The notes below the pieces were generated by a model that saw only the letters and a list, made by a program, of their open reading frames with translations, was not told the DNA's origin and searched no databases. Below are positions 7,018 to 15,237 of a stretch of DNA of 37,297 bases, in pieces (within the stretch, counting starts at the first letter, position 1; every line of letters begins with the position of its first letter). Origin of the DNA: a virus; IMG/VR virus record IMGVR_UViG_3300028414_000728, positions 1 to 37,297 of that record; one strand, written 5' to 3'. The translations under genes and the position numbers were made by a program.

Positions 7018-10000
7018 ATGGCTACCGAACAACAACAGAATAACGCAAGACTTTTTGAAGCCAAGAAGTTAATAGAGGATATTAACAGGTTAAGAGGGCA
7101 AATGAACCAAGAGCCTCTACAGCTTGGTGATGCTGAAGCTGTTAGGAACATGCAATCACTGAGAAACGAGTTTAAACAACTCGCATCAGATATTGGAGAC
7201 GTAGACAACTCTGCCTCAAATCTATTCCAACAAATGGTAGGAATAGCGAAAGAATTCGGGGCTGTAAACACTCCAGCTAAGCAACTAAAAAGTGCATTTC
7301 GAGGATTAGTAGATCAAGCTGCTAAGTTAAAGAATGATGAATTAGGGTTAGTAGATCTTAGAACTAGAGACTTAGAGAGTATACAGAAAAAACTAAGCTT
7401 ACAAAACGAAGCAGCACGAATAGCGGCATCTCAATTTGAAGGGCAAAGAGCATCTTATGATGCAGCACTTGCTGCAAAAGAGCAAGAAGCAGCATTACAG
7501 TCACATATAAACTCCCTTAATGCTCAAGCTGCAGCGTTAGAAGAACAGGGTAACGACAACGGTGCTTTAGTAAAACTCGCCGCTGTAGAGAACTACGAGA
7601 AAGACTTAATAAGACTTAAAAGAAAGAGAATAGGTTTAGAATCTCAAGTAGAGGACGGTGCTGCAGCAGCATTTGCGTACTTAGATGATTCAGACGGAGC
7701 TTATAATAGAATAAATACAAAGGTAGCAGAAAGACTAGGGGTAGAGAAAGAAGTATCTAGATTGACAGGTGTAACAGGTGCATTAGTAGGAGGTACAGGA
7801 GCATTAATGGAAAGACTAGGTATGAGGTCTGGAATATTTCACGATGCTATGAAAGACTCTGCTGAAGAAATGCGTAAAATGGCTAAATCCACAGCAGAAG
7901 GAGGAAAATCATTTAATAAATTACAAATAGCAGCCAAAGGTTTTTCTGTTCTTGCTGAAGGATTTGCTGGAGCATTAAACGATCCAGCATCAGCAGGATT
8001 GGCAATAGTAACCTCTTTCTTGGAAGTTAACAAAGCACAAACCGACTTTATACGACTAACAGGTCAATCAGCAGCCTCACTCGGTGGAGTAAATACCGAA
8101 GTAGCTTCTATGACCGATTTGTTAAAAACAGCAGCAGAATTCACCAAACAGACCGGACTAAATGCAGCTGCTATATTTACACCAGAACAAGTAGGGCAAA
8201 TAGCAGACGCTACAGAACAACTAGGTATTTCAGCAGAACAAGGAGTTAAGCTCGGAATGATAATGAAACAGACAGGTAAGTCTGCTAATGATATAGGAGA
8301 TGCTATATTCCGTAACATAGATGCAGGAGTAGCGAACAAAGTAGTTTACGACGATGTATTAAGTGCTTCTAATGATATAGTAGCATCATCCGGTGGTAAC
8401 GTAGAGGCATTAGGTAGAGCAGCATCAGCTGCTAGAAAACTGGGGTTAGATTTAAGTAAAGTAAATCAAATCGCTGACGGCTTATTAGATTTTGAAGCTT
8501 CTATAGAATCAGAATTAGAAGCTCAACTACTAACAGGTAAAAATATAAACCTTAACAAAGCAAGAGAACTAGCATTAAATAACGACCTTGAAGGAGTAGC
8601 AAAAGAATTAGAGAAAAACGGAGCTTCCGCAGCAGAATTTGCTAAAATGAACCGTATACAGCAACAAGCTTTAGCAAAAGCTATGGGAATGTCCAGGGAT
8701 GAGCTGGGTAAGATGGTCCTGACAAAAGAAGCAATGGCTGATATGTCAGCTGATGAAGTAGCAAATGCTAGAGGAATGACGGTAGAACAATCCAAGCAAA
8801 TGGATATTCAAGCTAAAATTAAAAAATCTATGGATAGGTTAGCTCAAGCCTTTGCTCCAATCTTAGAAGCAGTAGTGCCAATAGTAGAAGCATTATTAAC
8901 AATAATTAGACCTATCGCTGCAGCAGTCGGATATCTTTTAAAGTTCAAAGCAGTATCTATTGCGTTAACAGCAGTACTAGGTACAATAGCCACTTTTTTT
9001 GCAGCAAAGAAAATAGCTAATTTTGTAGGTGTAGGAATAAAAGGATTTAATGCAATGCGTGCTTCGATATCTTCAATGGGCGGAGGACTGGAGTCCGTAA
9101 AAGGTCTGTTTGGAAAAGCAGGTAAAAGCATAACAGACTCATTTAGTAAAGGACTAGGAGATAAAACAAAAGTTGCTTTTGATAAAAGTATAAACCGATT
9201 TAGGGATCAAGCAACTGGTAAATTAGTATCTGCTGATAATGCAAAAAAATTAGGAGCTAAGATGCCTGATAGTTTGAAGAAAACTGGCGATAAGGTAGGG
9301 GATTTAGGAAAGAAAACAAAAGGCATAAAAGCAGATTCAGGAGCAGGCATCAGAGGATTTCTTAAAGGACTAGGAGATGGATTAGCATCTATCGGTAGAC
9401 AGATAGGCGATGTTATCAAAGGTTCTATAGCTATAGGAGTAGCAGGATTAGCTTTAGGCGGTTCATTCGCACTTGCTTTAAAGATGGTTAAAGATGTAGA
9501 TCCAACACAAATGCTTGCATTTGCTACTTCTATATCTATGTTTGGACTTACATTAGCGTTATTAGGTAAAATAGGAAAAGATGTAATTAAAGGTTCACTT
9601 GCAATGGCTATACTAGGTGTGGGACTAATACCAGCAGCATATGCTTTTAGCCTTCTTAAAGGAGTAGACGCTGGATCAATGTTCGCATTTGCAGGAGCAT
9701 TATCTCTTTTAGGATTAGCAGCAGCAGGATTAGGATTCTTATTCCCTTATATAGCTATGGGTTCAGGAGCACTAGCCCTGCTTGGAGCAGCATTAATCCC
9801 TGCAGCTTATGGGTTCTCTCTATTGCAAGGAATAGATATGGATACTATATTAAGTTTTGCAAAAGGAGTAGGAGTTCTAGCGCTAACAACAGCATCACTT
9901 GGACTGATAGCACCTTTAATCTTAGCCGGTTCATTAGCATTAGCAGCACTAGGTATGGCATTAATTCCATTAAGTTATGGATTTAAAATGCTAGGAAGTA

Positions 10001-10353
10001 CTCCTATAGAATCAATTGTAGGTAAGTTACAAGGATTAGCTTTATTAGCTCCACAGTTAATGTTAGTAGGAGCAGGACTAATGGGAATAGCAGCAGGCTT
10101 AGGAATGATAGCAATTTCAGGAATAGCAGCAATACCGGCTCTAGCCGCCTTATCTGCTTTTGCTTTAGTAGCATCACCATTAGCAGCACTTGGAGGACTA
10201 TTTGGGGATGGGGAAGAAGAGGATAACTCAATGGCAGAAATATCATCAAAATTAGATACCCTGATATCAGTCGTATCAGCAGGTGGGAATGTATATCTAG
10301 ACGGAGATAAAGTAGGAGAAGCACAAGTATTGGGAACATATAAACTTTCTTAA
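7018..10353 (+). CDS. Tail tape measure protein
   Basis: 1111 residues, the largest gene in the window. It sets tail length and is threaded through the tube. The N-terminal 270 residues are charged, Ala/Gln-rich and helical; a middle part (about 300-600) is also helical; hydrophobic segments start near 620 (VVPIVEALLTIIRPIAAAVG). Residues about 802-1026 consist of four hydrophobic repeats of 56-57 residues, each beginning GS-x-A and carrying LIPAAYGFSLLKG-type sequence. The C-terminus returns to a soluble EEEDNSMAEISSKLDTLIS and ends YLDGDKVGEAQVLGTYKLS, a pattern common at tape-measure ends. Position after tube and chaperone-like genes fits. T4 gp29 (590 residues) is the counterpart by role. 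Confidence 0.88.
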   Translation: MATEQQQNNARLFEAKKLIEDINRLRGQMNQEPLQLGDAEAVRNMQSLRNEFKQLASDIGDVDNSASNLFQQMVGIAKEFGAVNTPAKQLKSAFRGLVDQAAKLKNDELGLVDLRTRDLESIQKKLSLQNEAARIAASQFEGQRASYDAALAAKEQEAALQSHINSLNAQAAALEEQGNDNGALVKLAAVENYEKDLIRLKRKRIGLESQVEDGAAAAFAYLDDSDGAYNRINTKVAERLGVEKEVSRLTGVTGALVGGTGALMERLGMRSGIFHDAMKDSAEEMRKMAKSTAEGGKSFNKLQIAAKGFSVLAEGFAGALNDPASAGLAIVTSFLEVNKAQTDFIRLTGQSAASLGGVNTEVASMTDLLKTAAEFTKQTGLNAAAIFTPEQVGQIADATEQLGISAEQGVKLGMIMKQTGKSANDIGDAIFRNIDAGVANKVVYDDVLSASNDIVASSGGNVEALGRAASAARKLGLDLSKVNQIADGLLDFEASIESELEAQLLTGKNINLNKARELALNNDLEGVAKELEKNGASAAEFAKMNRIQQQALAKAMGMSRDELGKMVLTKEAMADMSADEVANARGMTVEQSKQMDIQAKIKKSMDRLAQAFAPILEAVVPIVEALLTIIRPIAAAVGYLLKFKAVSIALTAVLGTIATFFAAKKIANFVGVGIKGFNAMRASISSMGGGLESVKGLFGKAGKSITDSFSKGLGDKTKVAFDKSINRFRDQATGKLVSADNAKKLGAKMPDSLKKTGDKVGDLGKKTKGIKADSGAGIRGFLKGLGDGLASIGRQIGDVIKGSIAIGVAGLALGGSFALALKMVKDVDPTQMLAFATSISMFGLTLALLGKIGKDVIKGSLAMAILGVGLIPAAYAFSLLKGVDAGSMFAFAGALSLLGLAAAGLGFLFPYIAMGSGALALLGAALIPAAYGFSLLQGIDMDTILSFAKGVGVLALTTASLGLIAPLILAGSLALAALGMALIPLSYGFKMLGSTPIESIVGKLQGLALLAPQLMLVGAGLMGIAAGLGMIAISGIAAIPALAALSAFALVASPLAALGGLFGDGEEEDNSMAEISSKLDTLISVVSAGGNVYLDGDKVGEAQVLGTYKLS
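9421..10095 (+). repeat. Four tandem 56-57-codon repeats in the tape measure gene
   Basis: Units begin with GGTTC at 9421, 9592, 9760 and 9928 (spacing 171, 168, 168). The encoded units share GSxAxAxLGxALIPAAYGFSLLxG, then a loop with Val/Ile-Asp and a second hydrophobic stretch. They look diverged at DNA level but in register. Confidence 0.7.
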
Positions 10354-10357
10354 CTTC

Positions 10358-10365
10358 TATTTATA
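10358..10365 (+). promoter_or_regulatory. Late-type element TATTTATA
   Basis: CTATTTATAATAAA, 25 bases before the ATG at 10391. TTG is present at 10330-10332, slightly further away than in the other elements. Confidence 0.45.
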
Positions 10366-10390
10366 ATAAAATAAATTTAAATTAATAATT

Positions 10391-10600
10391 ATGGCTAAAG
10401 GAATAATAGACAATCAACTACCTAATTCAACATTAGGACTTAAAGGAGCAACTCCTCCACAGAGAGCAGGAGCTAAAGGCAAATCTAGACTACATTACGA
10501 GTCTTCGATTAATAACAACCCAGCAATTGCACAGAGTCCATCAGGATTAGACCTCAACGGTGTAACACCTGATAAATACTCAGATAACCCTCCAGCATAA
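10391..10600 (+). CDS. Small protein of unknown function in baseplate cluster
   Basis: 69 residues, rich in Asn, Pro, Ser and Gly, likely extended or disordered. It shows LPNSTLGLKG, P.QRAGAKG and PSGLDLNGVTPDKYSDNPP. It has no membrane segment or catalytic motif. I do not recognise a named family. It lies between tape measure and a large baseplate protein, four bases before the next ATG, so a minor virion or assembly role is likely. The start ATG follows an A/T-rich tract as elsewhere. Confidence 0.6.
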   Translation: MAKGIIDNQLPNSTLGLKGATPPQRAGAKGKSRLHYESSINNNPAIAQSPSGLDLNGVTPDKYSDNPPA

Positions 10601-10604
10601 GCTT

Positions 10605-13340
10605 ATGCCTATTATAAGGAACCTTAAAAAAGACTTTGACGAAGGTCGTATGGATTCACTCCGTTCTATATCTTTTGAAGATACGGGGACTAAGGCTCCT
10701 TATGTTACTAAGCCAATAGGTAGCACATCCAATCAGGTTACTAAAAGGATTGACGATCTTGCCCGTATGGGTCAAATGCTTATAGACAAACCAGGACTTG
10801 AACACCTAGCAAAGGAAGCATTACTAAAACAAGGAGAGATAACAGATAAGTTAAGAAGAAATAGTAAGTACAATACCGGTACAGATGTAGGCAACTTTCT
10901 TAGAAGGGCAACTGGAACAATCGAACACTTAGTTTTAGTTGCAGGGTCTACCCTAGCACAGATTCCTGTTAATGGAACTGGTACACATTTTGTTAGAGGA
11001 TTTAAAAGAGATACATACTTACAGGAATCTACTGGATTTAAAACTCCTGTTGCCGGGTCTACTTACTCCCTTGAAGGTGAAAGCGTACCTATGTCAGAAG
11101 TTAATTCTAACTCAATACTTCCAAATAATACCACTGCATCCCCAGGGGATTTAGGGAAGTTAAACATAGGAATACAGGGAGAATTAAAGCCTAGTTACGG
11201 AGTAGCAGGTAAAGTAGTAGATAATTATAACTCTGTTAATACGTTTACAAATACGGTTACTGATTTAAATATAGAAAAAGCATCCGATGGGATAGCAATC
11301 ACTAACCAGACAGAGTTAACAGAAAATACTACAGTATCTGAAGGAACGTTAGGAACATCTAATACAGATGTCCTAGGAACCCTAGAAGCGCCTTTTAAAA
11401 GAAGTAATTCATATAGTAACACTCGCCCCTTTACAGGAAATGACACACTTACAAATGCTAACAATGTACAAAACGGAGTAAGCATTTCTAAACCAGAAGA
11501 TCTTACTAGAAACACAACACCTACCTCAGGAAGTTTAGGACAAACTAATAAGAACGTAACAGGAGATATACCTGAGCAAGTAACTTTAAGCAATTACCGT
11601 CCTAATGGTACTTATACTGAAACTGACACAGTTACAAATGTAAACAATGTTCGTAACGGAAACCCTACAAATAACCCTTCAGGAACAGGTGAATTTGATC
11701 AAACATTTGCTGTCCAAACAACTGCAGTAAAGGAACAATTAGGAGTAACTAATAAAGCGATAGGAGGAGATAAGTTTGAACAGAAAATAACAACCCAATA
11801 TAATTCAGATAATACCTACACCAGTGGGTCAACATTAGATAATAGAATTAGTTCTACTGAAGGGACCCCAATAGTTAACCCTAGAATAGGTACACAAACA
11901 ACTGCAGTAAAGGAACAATTTGGAGTATCAAATACTAATGTAAAAGGAGACACAACACCTTCTTTAAGTCCCGATATAAATAAGTTTAAATTAGATAAGA
12001 AAAAATCTAAATTAGACACACAGGGTAATATACTATTAACACAACCGCTAACAACCGGCAGTATAGTTAACATACCCCTAAGTGAAACTCCTGTTCCAGA
12101 TGAGTATGTAGTTAATCAAATGTCTAAACAACTCTTTTCACCAGAAGATACCTATACAAAAAAAACTGCTAAAGAGCATATAGACATACTTAAACACGGG
12201 GATGGAAAAAATCCAAAAATAGCTAAGAGACTAAATTCTTCAAAGGATACTATTGCAGGAACATCAACTCCTATACCAAGCCAAGATGAACAGAAAAAAG
12301 CTGCATATAACCAAACAGTAGCATCAACTAAGGTAGAAGACTTTAGAGGGAAAGATGTATTTGGTGGTGGTATAAAAAATACATATTCTTTTGACTATAG
12401 TGCTATAAAAATTAACAAAGAAACAAGAGTAGGTTTAGGGAACCCCGGTAAAAGGTCAAGACTTAGAACATCGTATACAGCTTCAGACCCAGATACAGTA
12501 GATCAAATAAATAAATTAGATGTTAGTGAAAAACCTCTAGACGGAATAGATGAAAACAGAGACTTAATTCAATTAGAATTTCAAGTGATAACACCTGAAA
12601 AGACGTATTACCTAGCTTTTAGAGCATTTCTTGAAACATTTGATGATAGTTTTAATGCTTCATGGAACTCCAGTAAGTATTTAGGAAGAGCAGATAGTTT
12701 CTATACATATAACGGTTTTGAAAGATCTATTAATATAGGGTTTAAAATAGCAGCACAATCTAAAGAGGAAATGAAACCTCTTTATAAAAAAGCAGCAACG
12801 TTAGCTTCTGTAACAGCTCCTTCCTACGGTACAGGAGGTAGGTTTATGAGAGGTACTATAGCGAAAGTAACTGTAGGAGATTACATATACGAACAACCAG
12901 GTATAATAGAGTCAGTTCAGTATACTTGGCAAAAAGATTACCCTTGGGAAATATCTTTCCAAAACCCAGAAGGAGAAGGAGGGAAAGATCAGATACTACC
13001 TCATGTACTGGATGTATCTATATCATTTAAAGTTATACACGATTTCCTTCCTGAGGCAGGTGTTACACCATTTATTACAAACCACAGGCCTATTAAAGGA
13101 AATAAAGATATATACATTCCTTTAGAAGATAGAAAATTTATAGTACCAGAAACAGCAGCAGAAAAGAGGGAAAAATTAGCAAAAGAGGAAGCGGCAAAAA
13201 AAGAGGCAGCAGCACAAGCAAAAGCAGCATCAGAAGATAAAATTCTGGTGGATAATAACCTTGTGGGGCCTTTAGAAAATCCTAACTCTAGTAGAGAAAC
13301 AACTACAAGTCCTTTTGATTTTGGAGGGTTCGGAATATAG
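10605..13340 (+). CDS. Large baseplate / tail-tube-cap structural protein with repeat insert
   Basis: 911 residues. The N-terminal 130 residues are charged and helical. Residues about 190-460 are a Thr/Asn/Gly-rich region of diverged repeats of about 60 residues (L-G-x-x-N-x-x-V-x-G, then YNS-x-NTYT). The C-terminal part (about 640-830) is well formed: LIQLEFQVITPEKTYYLAFRAFL, NSSKYLGRADSFYTY.GFERSI, Y.YEQPGIIESV and LPHVLDVSISFKVIHDFLP. I recall this C-terminal pattern in uncharacterised structural proteins of marine T4-like phages; a role like gp48/gp54 (tube initiation on the baseplate) is a guess. A Lys/Ala-rich helix precedes the tail. It is followed by a LysM-like protein. Confidence 0.65.
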   Translation: MPIIRNLKKDFDEGRMDSLRSISFEDTGTKAPYVTKPIGSTSNQVTKRIDDLARMGQMLIDKPGLEHLAKEALLKQGEITDKLRRNSKYNTGTDVGNFLRRATGTIEHLVLVAGSTLAQIPVNGTGTHFVRGFKRDTYLQESTGFKTPVAGSTYSLEGESVPMSEVNSNSILPNNTTASPGDLGKLNIGIQGELKPSYGVAGKVVDNYNSVNTFTNTVTDLNIEKASDGIAITNQTELTENTTVSEGTLGTSNTDVLGTLEAPFKRSNSYSNTRPFTGNDTLTNANNVQNGVSISKPEDLTRNTTPTSGSLGQTNKNVTGDIPEQVTLSNYRPNGTYTETDTVTNVNNVRNGNPTNNPSGTGEFDQTFAVQTTAVKEQLGVTNKAIGGDKFEQKITTQYNSDNTYTSGSTLDNRISSTEGTPIVNPRIGTQTTAVKEQFGVSNTNVKGDTTPSLSPDINKFKLDKKKSKLDTQGNILLTQPLTTGSIVNIPLSETPVPDEYVVNQMSKQLFSPEDTYTKKTAKEHIDILKHGDGKNPKIAKRLNSSKDTIAGTSTPIPSQDEQKKAAYNQTVASTKVEDFRGKDVFGGGIKNTYSFDYSAIKINKETRVGLGNPGKRSRLRTSYTASDPDTVDQINKLDVSEKPLDGIDENRDLIQLEFQVITPEKTYYLAFRAFLETFDDSFNASWNSSKYLGRADSFYTYNGFERSINIGFKIAAQSKEEMKPLYKKAATLASVTAPSYGTGGRFMRGTIAKVTVGDYIYEQPGIIESVQYTWQKDYPWEISFQNPEGEGGKDQILPHVLDVSISFKVIHDFLPEAGVTPFITNHRPIKGNKDIYIPLEDRKFIVPETAAEKREKLAKEEAAKKEAAAQAKAASEDKILVDNNLVGPLENPNSSRETTTSPFDFGGFGI
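11715..11920 (+). repeat. 26-base direct repeat, 180 bases apart
   Basis: The same 26 bases, beginning CAAACAACTGCAGTAAAGG, occur at 11715-11740 and 11895-11920, in frame and exactly 60 codons apart. They encode QTTAVKEQ followed by a Leu/Phe-Gly-Val. They are the best-conserved part of the repeat region in the baseplate gene. Confidence 0.85.
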
Positions 13341-13360
13341 GTGGATAGTTAAAATAAAAT

Positions 13361-13370
13361 TCGTATATTG
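13361..13370 (+). promoter_or_regulatory. TATATT-type element just before the LysM-like gene
   Basis: TCGTATATTG only 5 bases before the ATG at 13376. GTG instead of TTG stands at the -33 position (13341-13343). If used, the transcript would be leaderless or nearly so. Weak. Confidence 0.3.
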
Positions 13371-13375
13371 AATAG

Positions 13376-13681
13376 ATGGGAAGAAGATTTAAAAAAATAC
13401 CAGTAAGCAAATCAGCAAATGGAACAACATATAAAAGAAACGTTATATACCCAGAAATCCCTTTGAATGATAACGATGTATACGTATTAACTCAATATGG
13501 AGATAGGTACGATTCATTAGCACTTGAATTTTATAAAGACTCTGAACTATGGTGGATAATCTCTTCTGCAAATAATTATCAAAAAGGATCATTAAATATA
13601 ACACCAGGAGTACAATTAAGAATTCCAGCAGATAAAACAGCAGCAATACAGTTATACGAAGAAGTTAATAAAAGTAGATAA
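13376..13681 (+). CDS. LysM-like baseplate protein (T4 gp53-like by position)
   Basis: 101 residues. The C-terminal half is LysM-like: DRYDSLALEFYKDSELWWII, then ANN and a Gly-x-x-LRIP end, the pattern of tail protein X and of the LysM part of T4 gp53, which in phages serve structural binding rather than cell-wall lysis. The N-terminus is basic (GRRFKKIP). It is shorter than gp53 (196). It overlaps the next gene by one base (TAATG), indicating coupling. A role in the baseplate wedge or tail terminus is inferred. Confidence 0.6.
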   Translation: MGRRFKKIPVSKSANGTTYKRNVIYPEIPLNDNDVYVLTQYGDRYDSLALEFYKDSELWWIISSANNYQKGSLNITPGVQLRIPADKTAAIQLYEEVNKSR

Positions 13682-15231
13682 TGTCTAAAAAAGGAAAAGA
13701 TAAGCCTCAAGGCCAACCTCAAGATGTTATAGGAGGAGGTATAGATAACAGCGTGGTAGAGCAACTTATTGCACGCGAAAAGCTAGTGTCTTCAACAAAA
13801 AGGGACAATAACCACCTACTTTTTTATAACAGTAACGGCGCATGGGCAAGGATAGTATCAAGTATAAATACAATAACTAAGGAAGAGACCGAGGCGTTGG
13901 CAACAGGTGAAAAAACCATTAACGATGTAGTAGGAAATAAAAATTTAGCTTACAATAACGTCATTATGGGCGGAACTGTTAAACAAGCTACTGCTCAACA
14001 ACCTACATCTTTAGGAGGAGGAGTAAACCAGTCAAAACATAATCCAATAAATATTGACATGGATGGATATGCTTCTGCAGGTGATATAAAAGATAGTGCG
14101 TACCACAACTACGAAAGTTTAGGACATAGACCAACACCGGGGATTAACTCTGTCTCTGTTAAATCTAAAGGTACTTACGGTAGTTTAAGAGAAGCTGAAG
14201 TAAACGTAACTGTCTGGACATTAGAGGACTTAGAGATGATGCAAGCTTTATATCTCCGTCCTGGATTTACGATACTACTAGAATGGGGACATTCACTGCA
14301 GTTAGACAGTAAGTCTGGTGAAGTAGTAAAAGATATTCAATTCTACAGAAAATTCTTAAGAAATAAAGTACCGAAAAAAACAATACAAAATGATTTAAAG
14401 GAATTAACTTTTGATTCAAGTTACAACTACGACTCTATGTCTGGGTATATTTCAAATTTTAATTGGTCGTTTAGAGAAGATGGAGGATACGATTGTATGA
14501 TAAAAATTATATCATCAGGTACAGTTTTAGAATCAATAGCAGTAACGTTTGATACATCGAATGTTTATCCGGTAAATGAGTTAGAAAGTTGGGAAGAAGA
14601 TAAAGGAAAGAAAGAAAGAAGATCAATATACCATAAGTTATTTATAGAACTTGAACACTTAGTAGGAGATCCTAATTCAGCTGCACAGGAAATTAAGCAA
14701 AATATAGTAGAATTTGACGAGTCATTACAGGGCGTTCAAGTAGGAGTAGGTGTTGCACTTACAACAGGCAATACGGACTTACTAGTATCCGCTTCTGCAG
14801 TAGCAGCAGAAAATTTTGGTGAAATATTTACAGGAGATGATGAGAGAGCTAGAAGAGACTTAAACGATGTTGCAACATCAACAGGTCGAGCTTTACTCCA
14901 AGATCCGACATTCAAAGCAGAGTACGATAAGGTGATAGGAGGCGGTTATATGTTTTACAGAGGTACAAAATACAGTTGGACTAAAGAAAAACCACTATCT
15001 CAATACAACGAAGAAAAAGTTGTTCCTTACTTAAGAAAAAAGTTTGGCAAATACGGACTTAAGTTTACAGAAACAGGATGGGGGACTAATATGGTTAATA
15101 TAACAGTAAAAGGCGACGCATCAAGATCTGAAGACTTTGATTTAAATACGACTACACCACAAGGATCAAGAAAAGAGACATATAACATAATGGACTATAT
15201 AGTTGAAAATGGTAAATTACCCGGTAATTAA
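13681..15231 (+). CDS. Baseplate-associated structural protein
   Basis: 516 residues. The region about 50-290 shows NGAWARIVSSIN, LAYNNVIMGGT, PTPGINSVSVKSKGTYGSLRE, MQALYLRPGFTILLEWGHS and YDSMSGYISNFNWS.REDGGYDC, ending IISSGTVLES. I recall this architecture in unnamed structural proteins of marine T4-like phages. The SVKSKGTYGS..E..V strand and LEWGHS are its most distinctive features. The rest is helical and charged. It has no catalytic site or signal. It is coupled to the LysM-like gene upstream and lies six bases before the lysozyme-peptidase hub gene, so it probably contacts the hub or central spike. Confidence 0.6.
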   Translation: MSKKGKDKPQGQPQDVIGGGIDNSVVEQLIAREKLVSSTKRDNNHLLFYNSNGAWARIVSSINTITKEETEALATGEKTINDVVGNKNLAYNNVIMGGTVKQATAQQPTSLGGGVNQSKHNPINIDMDGYASAGDIKDSAYHNYESLGHRPTPGINSVSVKSKGTYGSLREAEVNVTVWTLEDLEMMQALYLRPGFTILLEWGHSLQLDSKSGEVVKDIQFYRKFLRNKVPKKTIQNDLKELTFDSSYNYDSMSGYISNFNWSFREDGGYDCMIKIISSGTVLESIAVTFDTSNVYPVNELESWEEDKGKKERRSIYHKLFIELEHLVGDPNSAAQEIKQNIVEFDESLQGVQVGVGVALTTGNTDLLVSASAVAAENFGEIFTGDDERARRDLNDVATSTGRALLQDPTFKAEYDKVIGGGYMFYRGTKYSWTKEKPLSQYNEEKVVPYLRKKFGKYGLKFTETGWGTNMVNITVKGDASRSEDFDLNTTTPQGSRKETYNIMDYIVENGKLPGN

Positions 15232-15237
15232 GAACAT

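Noticed and set aside
7014-10339. Several minus-strand open frames opposite the tape measure gene
   Set aside because: All genes with recognisable products are on the plus strand, and these frames mirror the Ala/Leu-rich repeats; they lack initiation signals.
14639-14646. TATTTATA inside the 516-residue structural gene
   Set aside because: It is in the middle of a coding region with no gene start nearby; I count it as a chance hit in AT-rich DNA and as a warning for the late-motif claim.
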